A DNA stretch of 64,000 bases from Paludibacter sp. Lineage in GTDB: Bacteria > Bacteroidota > Bacteroidia > Bacteroidales > Paludibacteraceae. The DNA is taken from assembly GCA_019163375.1 (NCBI GenBank), contig JAFLKK010000001.1, positions 1 to 64,000 on the forward strand. Reading direction: 5' to 3'. The notes beneath the pieces were generated by a model. The model searched no databases. It was not told the origin of the DNA and saw only the letters and a program-made list of their open reading frames with translations. This document shows positions 18,318 to 26,344 of this stretch, piece after piece. Each line of letters opens with the position of its first letter. Positions within the stretch are counted from its first letter, which is position 1. A program made the position numbers and the translations under genes.

Positions 18318-19583
18318 ATGAAAGTTTACAAATTTGGTGGAGCATCGGTGCGCTCAGCAGAAGGAATTCGGAATATCGCTCATATTGTGTCGGGCGTCAG
18401 TGATAATTTATTTATTGTGGTGTCGGCCATGGGTAAAACCACCAATGCCATGGAAATAGTGCTGGATTTGTTTATGAAAGCCGATCACAAAGCTTCGTTA
18501 GCAAAACTTGCCGAAGTGGAGAACTATCACTACGAAATTATTGCTGAACTTTTTGCTGATAAAACAAAAGGGAATGCAGCCGTAGAACCTCTTTTTGCCG
18601 AGCTTAAAATGTACCTGACTGAAGGAGTTGGTGATGAGTATGATCGTTGGTACGACCGATTGGTGTCTTATGGCGAAGTTATTTCTACCCGCATCGTCTC
18701 GGCTTTTTTGGCCGAATCGGGCATCGCCAACGAGTGGGTGGATATGCGCGGATTATTGGTGACGGATAGTAATTACCGTGAAGCCAATGTGCGCATGGAA
18801 GATTCGCAGGTGCGTCTACAAAAGGTGGCTGATTTTAGCAAGAACCGTATCTATCTCGGTCAAGGTTTTATCGGAGCCAATATAAAAGGCGACCCTACTA
18901 CTCTTGGTCGTGAGGGTTCTGATTATTCGGCGGCTGTGGTTGGAAATTTATTGAATGCCGAAAGTGTTTCTATTTGGAAAGATGTGCCGGGTATCTTGAA
19001 TGCCGATCCGCGCTTGTTTGAAAACACAGTGCTTATTCCAGAAATGACCTACCTTGATGCTGTGGAGTTGGCCTACAGTGGTGCTCAGATTATTCACCCG
19101 AAAACGATTAAACCGCTTCAAAATAAAAATATTCCTTTGTTTGTTCGTCCGTTTGGAAGTCCTACCGAAGCAGGTTCGGTGATTAAAGCTACCACCGAAA
19201 AGCCGATCGATGTTCCGGTTCTTATTTTACGCAAGAATCAAGTGCTGATTACTGTGCGCCCGCGCGATTTCTCATTTGTGTTGGAAGAAAGTCTTTCGAA
19301 AGCGTTTGCAGTGATGAACAAGCACCGGTTGAAAGTTTCGTTGATTCAAAGTTCAGCCATTAGTATTTCGGTTTGTGTGGATAACTCGCGTTATCTGTCA
19401 GGAGCGTTGGACGAATTGGGAAATGATTTCAATGTGAATTATAACGACAGCCTGGAATTACTTACCATTCGTGGTATTTCGGAAGAGATAGTGGAGAAAA
19501 CAACCGGTAGTCGCACTATTTTATTGAAACAACAAACGCGCAGAAGTGGACGGTTCTTGATGAGAGAGGAAGTTAATTCATAA
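18318..19583 (+). CDS. lysC: Aspartate kinase (monofunctional)
   Basis: The start at 18318 (MKVYKFGGAS) puts the ATP/aspartate-binding KFGGAS motif at residues 5-10, as in all aspartokinases. An upstream in-frame ATG at 18279 lies inside the octamer repeat. The 421-residue enzyme makes aspartyl phosphate for lysine, threonine and methionine synthesis. The amino-acid kinase domain includes GREGSDYSAA (about 208-217) and IWKDVPGILNADPR. Two ACT-like segments follow (about 310-420), so feedback control is likely. No homoserine dehydrogenase is fused. The last codons and the stop lie inside a heptamer tandem repeat, so the C-terminal three residues are repeat-encoded. Confidence 0.93.
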   Translation: MKVYKFGGASVRSAEGIRNIAHIVSGVSDNLFIVVSAMGKTTNAMEIVLDLFMKADHKASLAKLAEVENYHYEIIAELFADKTKGNAAVEPLFAELKMYLTEGVGDEYDRWYDRLVSYGEVISTRIVSAFLAESGIANEWVDMRGLLVTDSNYREANVRMEDSQVRLQKVADFSKNRIYLGQGFIGANIKGDPTTLGREGSDYSAAVVGNLLNAESVSIWKDVPGILNADPRLFENTVLIPEMTYLDAVELAYSGAQIIHPKTIKPLQNKNIPLFVRPFGSPTEAGSVIKATTEKPIDVPVLILRKNQVLITVRPRDFSFVLEESLSKAFAVMNKHRLKVSLIQSSAISISVCVDNSRYLSGALDELGNDFNVNYNDSLELLTIRGISEEIVEKTTGSRTILLKQQTRRSGRFLMREEVNS

Positions 19584-19636
19584 TTCATAATTCATAATGC
19601 ACAATTCATAATGCATAATTCATAGTGCATAGTGAG
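19574..19636 (+). repeat. Heptamer tandem repeat (TAATTCA/TAATGCA type) overlapping the lysC 3' end
   Basis: Nine consecutive 7-bp units of the form TAATTCA, TAATGCA, CAATTCA or TAGTGCA run from the last codons of lysC into the intergenic region. The 14-mer TAATGCACAATTCA (19595-19608) recurs exactly at 61921-61934. Confidence 0.85.
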
Positions 19637-19649
19637 TTTGTAAGTATAA

Positions 19650-19684
19650 AAACGCCTTCTGTTGGTTTTTCTCAGAAGGCGTTT
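19650..19684. terminator. Bidirectional terminator between lysC and putA
   Basis: A perfect 12-bp inverted repeat (AAACGCCTTCTG / CAGAAGGCGTTT) with an 11-nt loop lies between the converging stop codons, and A- and T-rich flanks lie on both sides. Confidence 0.85.
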
Positions 19685-19715
19685 CTTTGTTTTGATTATG
19701 CGTGTGTATTATAGA

Positions 19716-22700
19716 TCAATCTTTCGTTTCCACTGTTTCGGTAATGCTGCCGTAACGATGGTATTCGAAGGCAATGCTCTGTTCTTTTACGTAGTGCAGC
19801 AATTCCACTCGTCCTTCGATGATGGGTTTTGCCGTGGCTATGTATTTCCCGAGTTGAGCCGCTTTGAGTATCATTTCTTTTGAAATGTCAGGGCTGCAAG
19901 TGCGGATACGCTCGTAGTCGTCCATTTCTTCCAGAAACTCCGCTTCCGATTGAATAAGAATGTCACATTCTTTGTTGATGCAATTTTTTAGCACTTCCAA
20001 CTTATAATCTTCGGGGGCAATGCTCAGGGTGATGCGGGTTCCTACAATATTAGCAGCCGATAGTACCATGAACAGATCACTCAATTCATCAGTCGCTTGC
20101 ACGCGTAGTGCCATGCTTTTCAGCGGCAAATAGCGAAAGGTGTTGCGCTCGCCGAGTAGATTGTTGATGTCTAGTTCCAACGAGAATTCATGCTTCCAGT
20201 TTTTCAAATAGCTTTCTACAGCCGTTTGAAAACGGGTATTTTCTTTTACATTCAGCATGCTTGCAAACGATTTGTAAGCCGTTTCTTTTATCTCTTTGGC
20301 TTTATGTTCAGGATTTTCGACAATGTTTACAAAGCATGAAACATAGTTGCGACCACCGGCTTTGATACCACCGCCAAAGGCAGATCGTTTCATACCACCG
20401 AAAGGTTGGCGGTTGACAATTGCTCCAGTGATGCCCCGATTGATGTACAGATTACCCGCTTCGATGTTTGTTTTCCAGTGGTGTTGCTCAGTTTCGTCCA
20501 AACTCTGAAGCCCGGAGGTCAGTCCAAAATCGGTATGATTGTTTAATAAATCGATGCCCTGATCCAAATCATCGATACAAACAACGGCTAACAACGGTGC
20601 GAATAATTCATTTTTAAAGGTAAAACTATCCGGCTTTACGCCCCATTTTACTGAGGGTTTTAGGATAAATTTCTTCTCGTTCACGAACTCCGGTTTCACC
20701 AGCCACCATTCGCCCTCTTCCAACTGGTTGATAGCCTGCAGTAGTTTTTCATTTTCGTTAGTAATCATTGGACCTACAACATTGCCTCCATTCCATACGC
20801 CACCAACTTGCAAGCTTGTTACCGCATCGGTGAGTTTTGTTTTGAAATCGGGGTCATTGTAGACTTCTTTTTCGAGCAATAGCAACGAACAAGCTGAACA
20901 TTTCTGGCCTGCATTACTAAATGCCGATGTTACAATATTCTGAATAGCGTGGTCACGATCGCCACTCGCGGTGAGGATAATGCCATTTTTACCACCGGTC
21001 TCTGCCGAGAGTGGACAGGCGGGGTTGTTTTCCAACAAACGGAAAGCAGTATCTGTTCCACCTGTGAGGATAATGTGTTTGATAGATGGATGGGCGGTAA
21101 GGTAAGTCAATGGTTCGCGACCGTCGGTACACACTACCTGCAAGGCGTCTTTGGGTACGCCGGCAGCCCAAAATGATTTAGCAAACTCCCACGCCACAGG
21201 CAATGCCACCGATGCAGGTTTCAGAATTACAGAGTTTCCACCCGCCAATGCAGCCGCTACACCACCAACGGGAATGGCCAATGGGAAATTCCATGGAGGA
21301 ATAACCAACACAATGCCTTTTGGGGTGCAGGTAATGGTGTTCAGTTCAGCAAAAGCCTTCATGCTGACCGGATAATAGCGACAAAAATCGATGGCTTCGG
21401 ATATTTCCACATCCCCTTCGCCAAATGTTTTACCGGTAATGGCCGACATGCAACCAATCAAATTACCGCGGTTGTTGCTTAGATTTTCGGCTACCTGATG
21501 AAGAATGCGGTTGCGATCGTCAAGAGAAGTGCTGCGCCACTTGGAAGCATCTGTTTCGGCTATGGCAATGATTTCTTTTACTTGTTCCAGATTAGAGACA
21601 CTGGCTTCGCAAATACATATTTCTTCTGTTTGACTACGGTCGAAGTAGCGTAGTTTTTTATCAGAAGTAAATTCTTTCTCACCCATCTGTACGGGGATAG
21701 CATAGGGCTTATCGGCAGTAGTTTTCTTCCACTGGTTGCGGATACCATCGGCCCACAAACGATTTTGTTTTAAATCGAAATCAGTATCCGGTTCGTTTTT
21801 GAAAGTGGATAGTTGATAGTTGACAGTTGACGGTTGTTTCTTAGGGATATTTCTGTCTTGTGTTCGGTAGGATTTAGCTTCAATTTTGTCCTTCATCCCA
21901 TAGGCATCCATAAACTGTTGTTGCAGAAAATGCCATTGCTTACTGTCGTATTTAAGGTTGAATGAATAGCTGAGGAAATTGTCTTTTCCGGTATTCTCAT
22001 CCAGACGGCGAACAAGGTAGGACACCGCATTGAGGAAATGTTCGTTTTTTACCACCGGCGTGTACAATATAATTTGCTTGCCTAGGTTGCGCATCACGCG
22101 GGGTAAGTGATTGGCCATTCCTTCCAACATTTCGAAGGTAACCTGCTCTTCCACGCCCATCTTTTTGCTCAACAGGTAGGCATAGCCAATGCTAAAGAAA
22201 TTGTGCGAAGCAACTCCCACGTGCAATGCCTTGGCGTTTTCGGGTTCGAGCGCACGGTCGAGAATGTGCAGGTAGTTGGCATCCACTTCCACTTTACTGC
22301 CCAACACCGGGTTTTCCCAGCCTTTGAGCGACGAAACAATGCTTTCCATTTGAAGATTCGCCCCTTTTACCAGCCGCATTTTTAAATGTGCTCCACCATT
22401 TGCAAATCTTTCTTTGGCAAATGCCAGCAGTTCGGTTTGAAGGTTCCACGCATCGGGTAAATACGCCTGAATGACTATGCCTGCAGAGTAGTGTTTAAAC
22501 TGAGGTAAAGCCAGCACCGTTTTGAACACATCGAGCGTCAATTCGGCATCCTTGTATTCTTCCATATCCAGGTTCACAAACTTGGAGCGGGTGATTCCAT
22601 TGTCGTCGGTGTATGGATATTCGATAGATTGCTGGTAGATGCGAGCCAGTCGTTCGCACAAATCCACCTTGTTTTTGGCATAGTTGAGTGGATTTATTTG

Positions 22701-23252
22701 CGCATAAATGCCCGAAATTTTGATAGAGATATAATTTATTTGCGGATCTTTGAGCGCTTCCAGATAATGTTCGTAACGGTGATTGGCCTCTCCGTTGCCG
22801 AGTACCACTTCGCCCAACAGGTTGACGTTTTGACCGATTTTTTGCTTGCGGCGTTCGGTGAGATGATGATTTAGAAAGGATGCCTTTTCGTTGATAATCA
22901 CTTTGGATGTGTCGGAGCGGAGGCGTTGTTTAAAAATAGGGACGGCTATGAAATCGAACCAATAGCCAAAGGAAGTGAAGAGTTTAAGGAGAAAAGCATC
23001 GGTGGAGCTGAAAAATTGCGGCACACCGTACCGTTCGATCAGCACCTTCATACGGCGGGCTAATAATTTGCTATCATGTATTTGCGACGATTCGTCGAGC
23101 ATTTTCGAAAGCAGCGTTTTGTCATTCGGATTCTGAATGAGGATAGCGTACTTTTTTTGTTCTTTCAGCTCGTCGCCGGTAATTTCTTTTTCTGATTTGG
23201 CAAGAAAGTCTTTTGCCCAATCAAGGACTTCTGTGGTGCTTATTTTTTCCAT
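19716..23252 (-). CDS. putA: Bifunctional proline dehydrogenase / L-glutamate-gamma-semialdehyde dehydrogenase
   Basis: The 1178-residue protein fuses the two enzymes that oxidise proline to glutamate. The N-terminal FAD-dependent proline dehydrogenase barrel occupies about 75-470 (FVNLDMEEYKD, RLVKGANLQMES, GVASHNFFSIG). The NAD-dependent aldehyde dehydrogenase spans about 520-1010, with PPWNFPLAIP, the general-base Glu in AETGGKNGII and the catalytic Cys in AGQKCSACS. A C-terminal region of about 150 residues has no catalytic motif and resembles a decayed dehydrogenase-like extension. No DNA-binding N-terminus is present, so it is not a PutA autorepressor. The linker near 480 contains a PSTVNYQLST segment encoded by a heptamer tandem repeat (21805-21839). 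Confidence 0.92.
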   Translation of the reverse strand: MEKISTTEVLDWAKDFLAKSEKEITGDELKEQKKYAILIQNPNDKTLLSKMLDESSQIHDSKLLARRMKVLIERYGVPQFFSSTDAFLLKLFTSFGYWFDFIAVPIFKQRLRSDTSKVIINEKASFLNHHLTERRKQKIGQNVNLLGEVVLGNGEANHRYEHYLEALKDPQINYISIKISGIYAQINPLNYAKNKVDLCERLARIYQQSIEYPYTDDNGITRSKFVNLDMEEYKDAELTLDVFKTVLALPQFKHYSAGIVIQAYLPDAWNLQTELLAFAKERFANGGAHLKMRLVKGANLQMESIVSSLKGWENPVLGSKVEVDANYLHILDRALEPENAKALHVGVASHNFFSIGYAYLLSKKMGVEEQVTFEMLEGMANHLPRVMRNLGKQIILYTPVVKNEHFLNAVSYLVRRLDENTGKDNFLSYSFNLKYDSKQWHFLQQQFMDAYGMKDKIEAKSYRTQDRNIPKKQPSTVNYQLSTFKNEPDTDFDLKQNRLWADGIRNQWKKTTADKPYAIPVQMGEKEFTSDKKLRYFDRSQTEEICICEASVSNLEQVKEIIAIAETDASKWRSTSLDDRNRILHQVAENLSNNRGNLIGCMSAITGKTFGEGDVEISEAIDFCRYYPVSMKAFAELNTITCTPKGIVLVIPPWNFPLAIPVGGVAAALAGGNSVILKPASVALPVAWEFAKSFWAAGVPKDALQVVCTDGREPLTYLTAHPSIKHIILTGGTDTAFRLLENNPACPLSAETGGKNGIILTASGDRDHAIQNIVTSAFSNAGQKCSACSLLLLEKEVYNDPDFKTKLTDAVTSLQVGGVWNGGNVVGPMITNENEKLLQAINQLEEGEWWLVKPEFVNEKKFILKPSVKWGVKPDSFTFKNELFAPLLAVVCIDDLDQGIDLLNNHTDFGLTSGLQSLDETEQHHWKTNIEAGNLYINRGITGAIVNRQPFGGMKRSAFGGGIKAGGRNYVSCFVNIVENPEHKAKEIKETAYKSFASMLNVKENTRFQTAVESYLKNWKHEFSLELDINNLLGERNTFRYLPLKSMALRVQATDELSDLFMVLSAANIVGTRITLSIAPEDYKLEVLKNCINKECDILIQSEAEFLEEMDDYERIRTCSPDISKEMILKAAQLGKYIATAKPIIEGRVELLHYVKEQSIAFEYHRYGSITETVETKD
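21805..21839 (+). repeat. Heptamer tandem repeat inside putA
   Basis: Five 7-bp units (GTGGATA, GTTGATA, GTTGACA, GTTGACG, GTTGTTT) follow one another without gaps. On the minus strand they are translated in frame in the linker between the two PutA enzyme domains. The same GTTGACx/GTTGATG words occur in the HTH-cupin gene near 61520-61540 and 61617-61630. Confidence 0.8.
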
Positions 23253-23349
23253 AAAAACTTCATTGTTTAAAATTCGTCCGAAAGATAATAGAAAAGTATG
23301 AAATCTGTATAATTATTAGACTATTCTTTTAGAAAATGGACGATCTTGA

Positions 23350-23391
23350 CAGTTATCAGTGAACAGTAATCAGTGAGTAGTCAACAGTTAT
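23350..23391 (+). repeat. Heptamer tandem repeat (CAGTNAN type)
   Basis: Six uninterrupted 7-bp units read CAGTTAT, CAGTGAA, CAGTAAT, CAGTGAG, TAGTCAA, CAGTTAT. A closely related run occurs between grpE and dnaJ (34652-34686). Confidence 0.85.
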
Positions 23392-23525
23392 TAATCCTTG
23401 AATGACGTTTATGAGTTGACTTTTTGTCCCACCTGACGTTAATCATTACTCATTTATATTGTACCTTTGGACTCGAAAAATGCATCCCGCGATTGTGGAA
23501 GGTCTGTTGATTCATCAGAAATACG

Positions 23526-23709
23526 TTCTCAATGGTGAGAATGTTCGGCTTAGGCCTCTGTTGTTAATTCTCAATAGTGAGAATGTATAGTTCACCCCTC
23601 TGAAGTACGTTCTCATAGATGAGAATGCATGGTTGATGCTTCAATGGTTAATTCTCAGTGCTGAGAATGCTTAGTTTACCCATCGGACGTGCTTTCTCAC
23701 TGTTGAGAA
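23526..23709 (+). repeat. Array of five 16-18 bp palindromes with exact 42-bp period
   Basis: TTCTCA-NNNN-TGAGAA occurs five times, starting at 23526, 23568, 23610, 23652 and 23694, a spacing of exactly 42 bp each time. Every copy is followed by TG. The 4-nt loops differ (ATGG, ATAG, TAGA, GTGC, CTGT) while the stems are invariant, and two copies extend to 7-8 bp stems. The 26-nt spacers are related to each other but degenerate. The array lies about 100 bp upstream of ybaK and after a possible promoter, so it could be transcribed as five successive hairpins. Confidence 0.85.
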
Positions 23710-23813
23710 TGCTTATTCGAGTATTGTAGAAGGTATTTCTCTTACACTTAATAAAAGTATTAAGAATATAGACGGTGGCACTGATACGGTTCGTTAAAAT
23801 ATAGAAATAAGAT

Positions 23814-24290
23814 ATGTCAATCGAAAAAACAAATGCTGCCCGGCTGCTTGATAGGGCGAAAATTCGGTATGAATTAATAGCTTACGAGGTAGATGAGAGT
23901 GATTTAAGCGCGGTGCATGTTGCTGAGCAATTGAACGAGCCGGTAGAAGCTGTTTTCAAAACACTGGTGCTGAAAGGGGATAAGACAGGCTTTTTTGTCT
24001 GTATCATTCCCGGAGCTGAGGAGCTGGATTTGAAAAAGGCCGCGAAAATTTCGGGCAATAAAAGCTGTGAGATGATTCCGATGAAAGATTTATTATCCAT
24101 CACGGGATATATTCGCGGGGCATGCTCGCCACTGGGTATGAAAAAACGTTTTCCCACTTTTATACACGAGAGTTATCAAAGTTTTGAAAAGATCTACGTC
24201 AGTGCCGGAAAGCGCGGATTGCAATTGCACGTGGTACCACAAGAACTTGTCGCGGAAATAAAAGCGATAGTTGGTGCTTTGATTGTGTAG
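23814..24290 (+). CDS. ybaK: YbaK/EbsC family aminoacyl-tRNA deacylase
   Basis: The 158-residue protein is a stand-alone editing domain that hydrolyses mischarged tRNA, typically Cys-tRNA(Pro). The conserved lysine sits at position 49 in VFKTLVLKG. The GxxSPxG loop appears as GACSPLGMKKRFPTF (about 101-115), and an ISAGKRG-like element appears as VSAGKRGLQLHV (about 130-141). Length is normal. A 42-bp-period palindrome array lies just upstream. No partner synthetase gene is adjacent. Confidence 0.92.
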   Translation: MSIEKTNAARLLDRAKIRYELIAYEVDESDLSAVHVAEQLNEPVEAVFKTLVLKGDKTGFFVCIIPGAEELDLKKAAKISGNKSCEMIPMKDLLSITGYIRGACSPLGMKKRFPTFIHESYQSFEKIYVSAGKRGLQLHVVPQELVAEIKAIVGALIV

Positions 24291-24318
24291 AATACGGATA
24301 AGTAATGGTTTGAATATG

Positions 24319-24538
24319 ATGTTGCATTTTTTGAAAAGAATGGAACCTGCCTACCGCAGGCAGGCGCGGATTTTACGGATTAAGCGGATAAAAACGGATT
24401 TAAGTCATGCAAGCATGACTGATAAGATACTAAGCTGTTGGAAATCATTTCGACTTGTCGAAATTTGAATCCGTTTAAAAACCGCTAGATCGGCGTTTAT
24501 CCGCGTTCTATTCTTCTATTTATTTGTTTATGCAACAT
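24319..24538. mobile_element. MITE-like structured repeat, about 220 bp
   Basis: The element is bounded by ATGTTGCA (24319-24326) and its complement TGCAACAT (24531-24538). Similarity between the two ends continues inward (GAAAAGAATGGAAC versus GAAGAATAGAAC on the opposite strand). Inside are three tight hairpins: CCTGCCT/AGGCAGG (about 24347-24365), AGTCATGC/GCATGACT (about 24403-24420) and ATTTCGAC/GTCGAAAT (about 24447-24464). Inverted GCGGATAAAAACGGATT-like blocks are also present. It has no coding capacity. This layout suggests a non-autonomous, hairpin-rich mobile repeat. No target-site duplication was confirmed. Confidence 0.6.
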
Positions 24539-24590
24539 TATATCTTTCCTGCTACTTAAACCAAGTGTCCAAAAGAAAAATAGAAAATAA

Positions 24591-24620
24591 AAAATCCCGC
24601 AAACACGTTCGCGGGATTTT
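24591..24620 (-). terminator. Terminator of the SOD gene
   Basis: A perfect 10-bp stem AAAATCCCGC / GCGGGATTTT with a 10-nt loop lies 20 bp beyond the stop of the leftward SOD gene. The arm ends in T residues on that strand. Confidence 0.85.
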
Positions 24621-24640
24621 CTATTTTCTATAATACAAAT

Positions 24641-25315
24641 TTACGAGGCAATTAATTTTTCTACTTCCGTCCAGTTTACCACATTCCAGAATGCTTTGAT
24701 ATAGGCAGCCCGTTTCGATTGATATTTCAGGTAATACGCATGTTCCCAAACATCGAGTGTTAGTACCGGTTTGCCTTTTACTTCGGCCATGGGCAGTAGC
24801 GGACTGTCCTGATTGGCAGTGGACATGATGCGCAACTTGCCTGATGGCTCTTTGATAAGCCATGCCCAACCCGATCCAAATCGCGATGCGGCGGCTTTTT
24901 CAAACTCAATTTTAAAGGCATCCACGCTTCCAAAATTTTCAGATAAGATTTTTTCTAACTTTGGCGTCATATTTGTTGTGCCTGTAGGTGCCATCAAGGT
25001 CCAAAAAAGGCTGTGATTATAAAATCCACCGCCCTGGTTGCGCACCGCGGTTTGAATATCGGCCGGAAGTTCGTTGAGACCCTGAATTAATTCGACAACA
25101 CTTTTTTTGTACAGCTCGGGATATTTCTCCAGTGCTTTATTTAGATTGGTGCAGTATGCAGCGTGATGCCCGTTGTAGTGAATGTACATCGTTGTACTGT
25201 CGATGTAAGGCTCCAAAGCACTGTATTTATAAGGCAGGGGTGCTTGACTAAATTGCCCGAATGCAACCGCGCTACAAGCTAAGAATAAGATAAGTGATAA
25301 ACCGGTTCTTTTCAT
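24641..25315 (-). CDS. Exported Fe/Mn superoxide dismutase
   Basis: The 224-residue protein contains a complete Fe/Mn-SOD domain: IHYNGHHAAY with the first metal His (about 46), NHSLFW with the second (about 100), and DVWEHAYYLKY with the Asp and third His (about 189-193). GGGFYNHSLFW and STANQDSPL resemble the manganese or cambialistic type more than strict iron enzymes. Unusually for this family it starts with a cleavable signal peptide (MKRTGLSLILFLACSAVAFGQ, 1-21), so the enzyme should be periplasmic. It would remove superoxide outside the inner membrane. The gene is a single unit with its own terminator. Confidence 0.9.
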   Translation of the reverse strand: MKRTGLSLILFLACSAVAFGQFSQAPLPYKYSALEPYIDSTTMYIHYNGHHAAYCTNLNKALEKYPELYKKSVVELIQGLNELPADIQTAVRNQGGGFYNHSLFWTLMAPTGTTNMTPKLEKILSENFGSVDAFKIEFEKAAASRFGSGWAWLIKEPSGKLRIMSTANQDSPLLPMAEVKGKPVLTLDVWEHAYYLKYQSKRAAYIKAFWNVVNWTEVEKLIAS

Positions 25316-25670
25316 GTGGTGTTTTTTTTAGCGTTTAAATTGAAAATGTTTTTTTTGATCTGATTAAATAACACAGGTTTACGTACTTTGTTTTATTGTT
25401 GGCGTTAATTTAATGTAAATTAGGGGCTAGTGTTCACCTACAGAATGTGCAGTTTTCTCCATTAAATTGGGTCTCAACGGATGAATGTGAACTTTGTTAC
25501 ATATTTGTTTTATAATTAACACTGTGTTTGTACTTTTTAGCAAATATAAACGTTAGTTATATTATTGAAAATAAAACAAGAGAGCTTATACTTCTGTTGT
25601 TGCGCTAGCATTTAATCAGTATCTTTGCATGTTAAATATATCCATTCTAAAAATATAAAATAAAGACTTA
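25316..25670. other. Divergent intergenic region between the SOD gene and ruvA
   Basis: This AT-rich gap carries the ruvA promoter (25597-25627). A CAAATATA at 25541-25548 reads as a -7 box (TATATTTG) toward the SOD gene, about 225 bp from its start. I see no gene or repeat. Confidence 0.5.
25597..25627 (+). promoter_or_regulatory. Bacteroidota promoter for ruvA
   Basis: TTG (25597-25599), a 20-bp spacer and TATCTTTG (25620-25627) match the phylum's sigma consensus closely. The box lies 43 bp upstream of the ruvA ATG. Confidence 0.65.
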
Positions 25671-26261
25671 ATGATTGATTATATTAAAGGTGAAATAGCT
25701 GAACTAACGCCATCTTATGTAGTGATAGAGATTGGCGGAATTGGTTATTTTATCAATATTACATTGCCTACATTTTCGTTTTTAGGCGATCACACTTCAG
25801 CCAAGTTATTTGTATACGAAGCTATCCGCGAGGATGCACATGTGTTATATGGTTTCCGCTTACAAGCTGAGCGTCAGTTATTCTTGTTACTCATCTCCGT
25901 GTCGGGTATAGGTGCCAACACGGCTCGCGTCATCATGTCGTCGTACACCGCGCAGGAAATTCAGGAAATGATAGCCACCGGCAATGTTGTGGCCCTGAAT
26001 GCTATAAAAGGTATTGGTACAAAGACAGCTCAACGTATCATTGTAGATCTGAAAGATAAAATAATAAAGAATGTAGGTGGCGGTGAGTTCCCTAGTGCGG
26101 CTGTAAATACACATTCCGAACAAAAAGAAGAGGCAGTGTCGGCATTGGTTATGCTCGGTTTTGCTTCGGCTGCTTCGCAAAAAGTGGTGGATCGTATTTT
26201 AAAAGATCAACCGACTTTGAAAGTGGAGCAATTGATTAAGTTAGCCCTTAAAATGTTGTAA
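25671..26261 (+). CDS. ruvA: Holliday junction branch-migration protein RuvA
   Basis: The 196-residue protein starts with the RuvA OB-fold (MIDYIKGEIAELTPSYVVIE). The helix-hairpin-helix pair characteristic of the junction-binding tetramer follows: LLISVSGIGANTARVIM (about 70-86) and LNAIKGIGTKTAQRIIVDLK (about 105-124). A C-terminal domain III that contacts RuvB follows a flexible linker. It recognises four-way DNA junctions during recombinational repair. sprA starts 83 bp downstream and may be read through from the ruvA promoter, separated only by a hairpin without a T tract (26295-26321). Confidence 0.96.
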   Translation: MIDYIKGEIAELTPSYVVIEIGGIGYFINITLPTFSFLGDHTSAKLFVYEAIREDAHVLYGFRLQAERQLFLLLISVSGIGANTARVIMSSYTAQEIQEMIATGNVVALNAIKGIGTKTAQRIIVDLKDKIIKNVGGGEFPSAAVNTHSEQKEEAVSALVMLGFASAASQKVVDRILKDQPTLKVEQLIKLALKML

Positions 26262-26294
26262 AATTTCGTTATTCTAAACAGAATTACCTTATCC

Positions 26295-26321
26295 TGTCGG
26301 CATTTTTAAAAACTGCCGACA
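26295..26321 (+). other. Hairpin between ruvA and sprA
   Basis: TGTCGGCA and TGCCGACA form an 8-bp stem, extendable by A-T pairs, with no T run after it. It may be a weak or attenuating structure rather than a full terminator in the 83-bp gap. Confidence 0.5.
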
Positions 26322-26344
26322 AAAGTGCGCTAGTATTAAAATTT

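Larger units (their letters stand above)
23253..23813. other. Repeat-bearing intergenic region upstream of ybaK
   Basis: This 561-bp gap holds a heptamer repeat (23350-23391), a TACCTTTG box at 23462-23469 that may be a promoter toward ybaK, and an array of five palindromes with exact 42-bp spacing (23526-23709). No open reading frame of useful length spans it. Confidence 0.7.

Noticed and set aside
23526-23709. Possible CRISPR array
   Set aside because: The repeated part is only 16-18 bp, it is a palindrome with variable loop, spacers resemble each other, and no cas gene is in the window.
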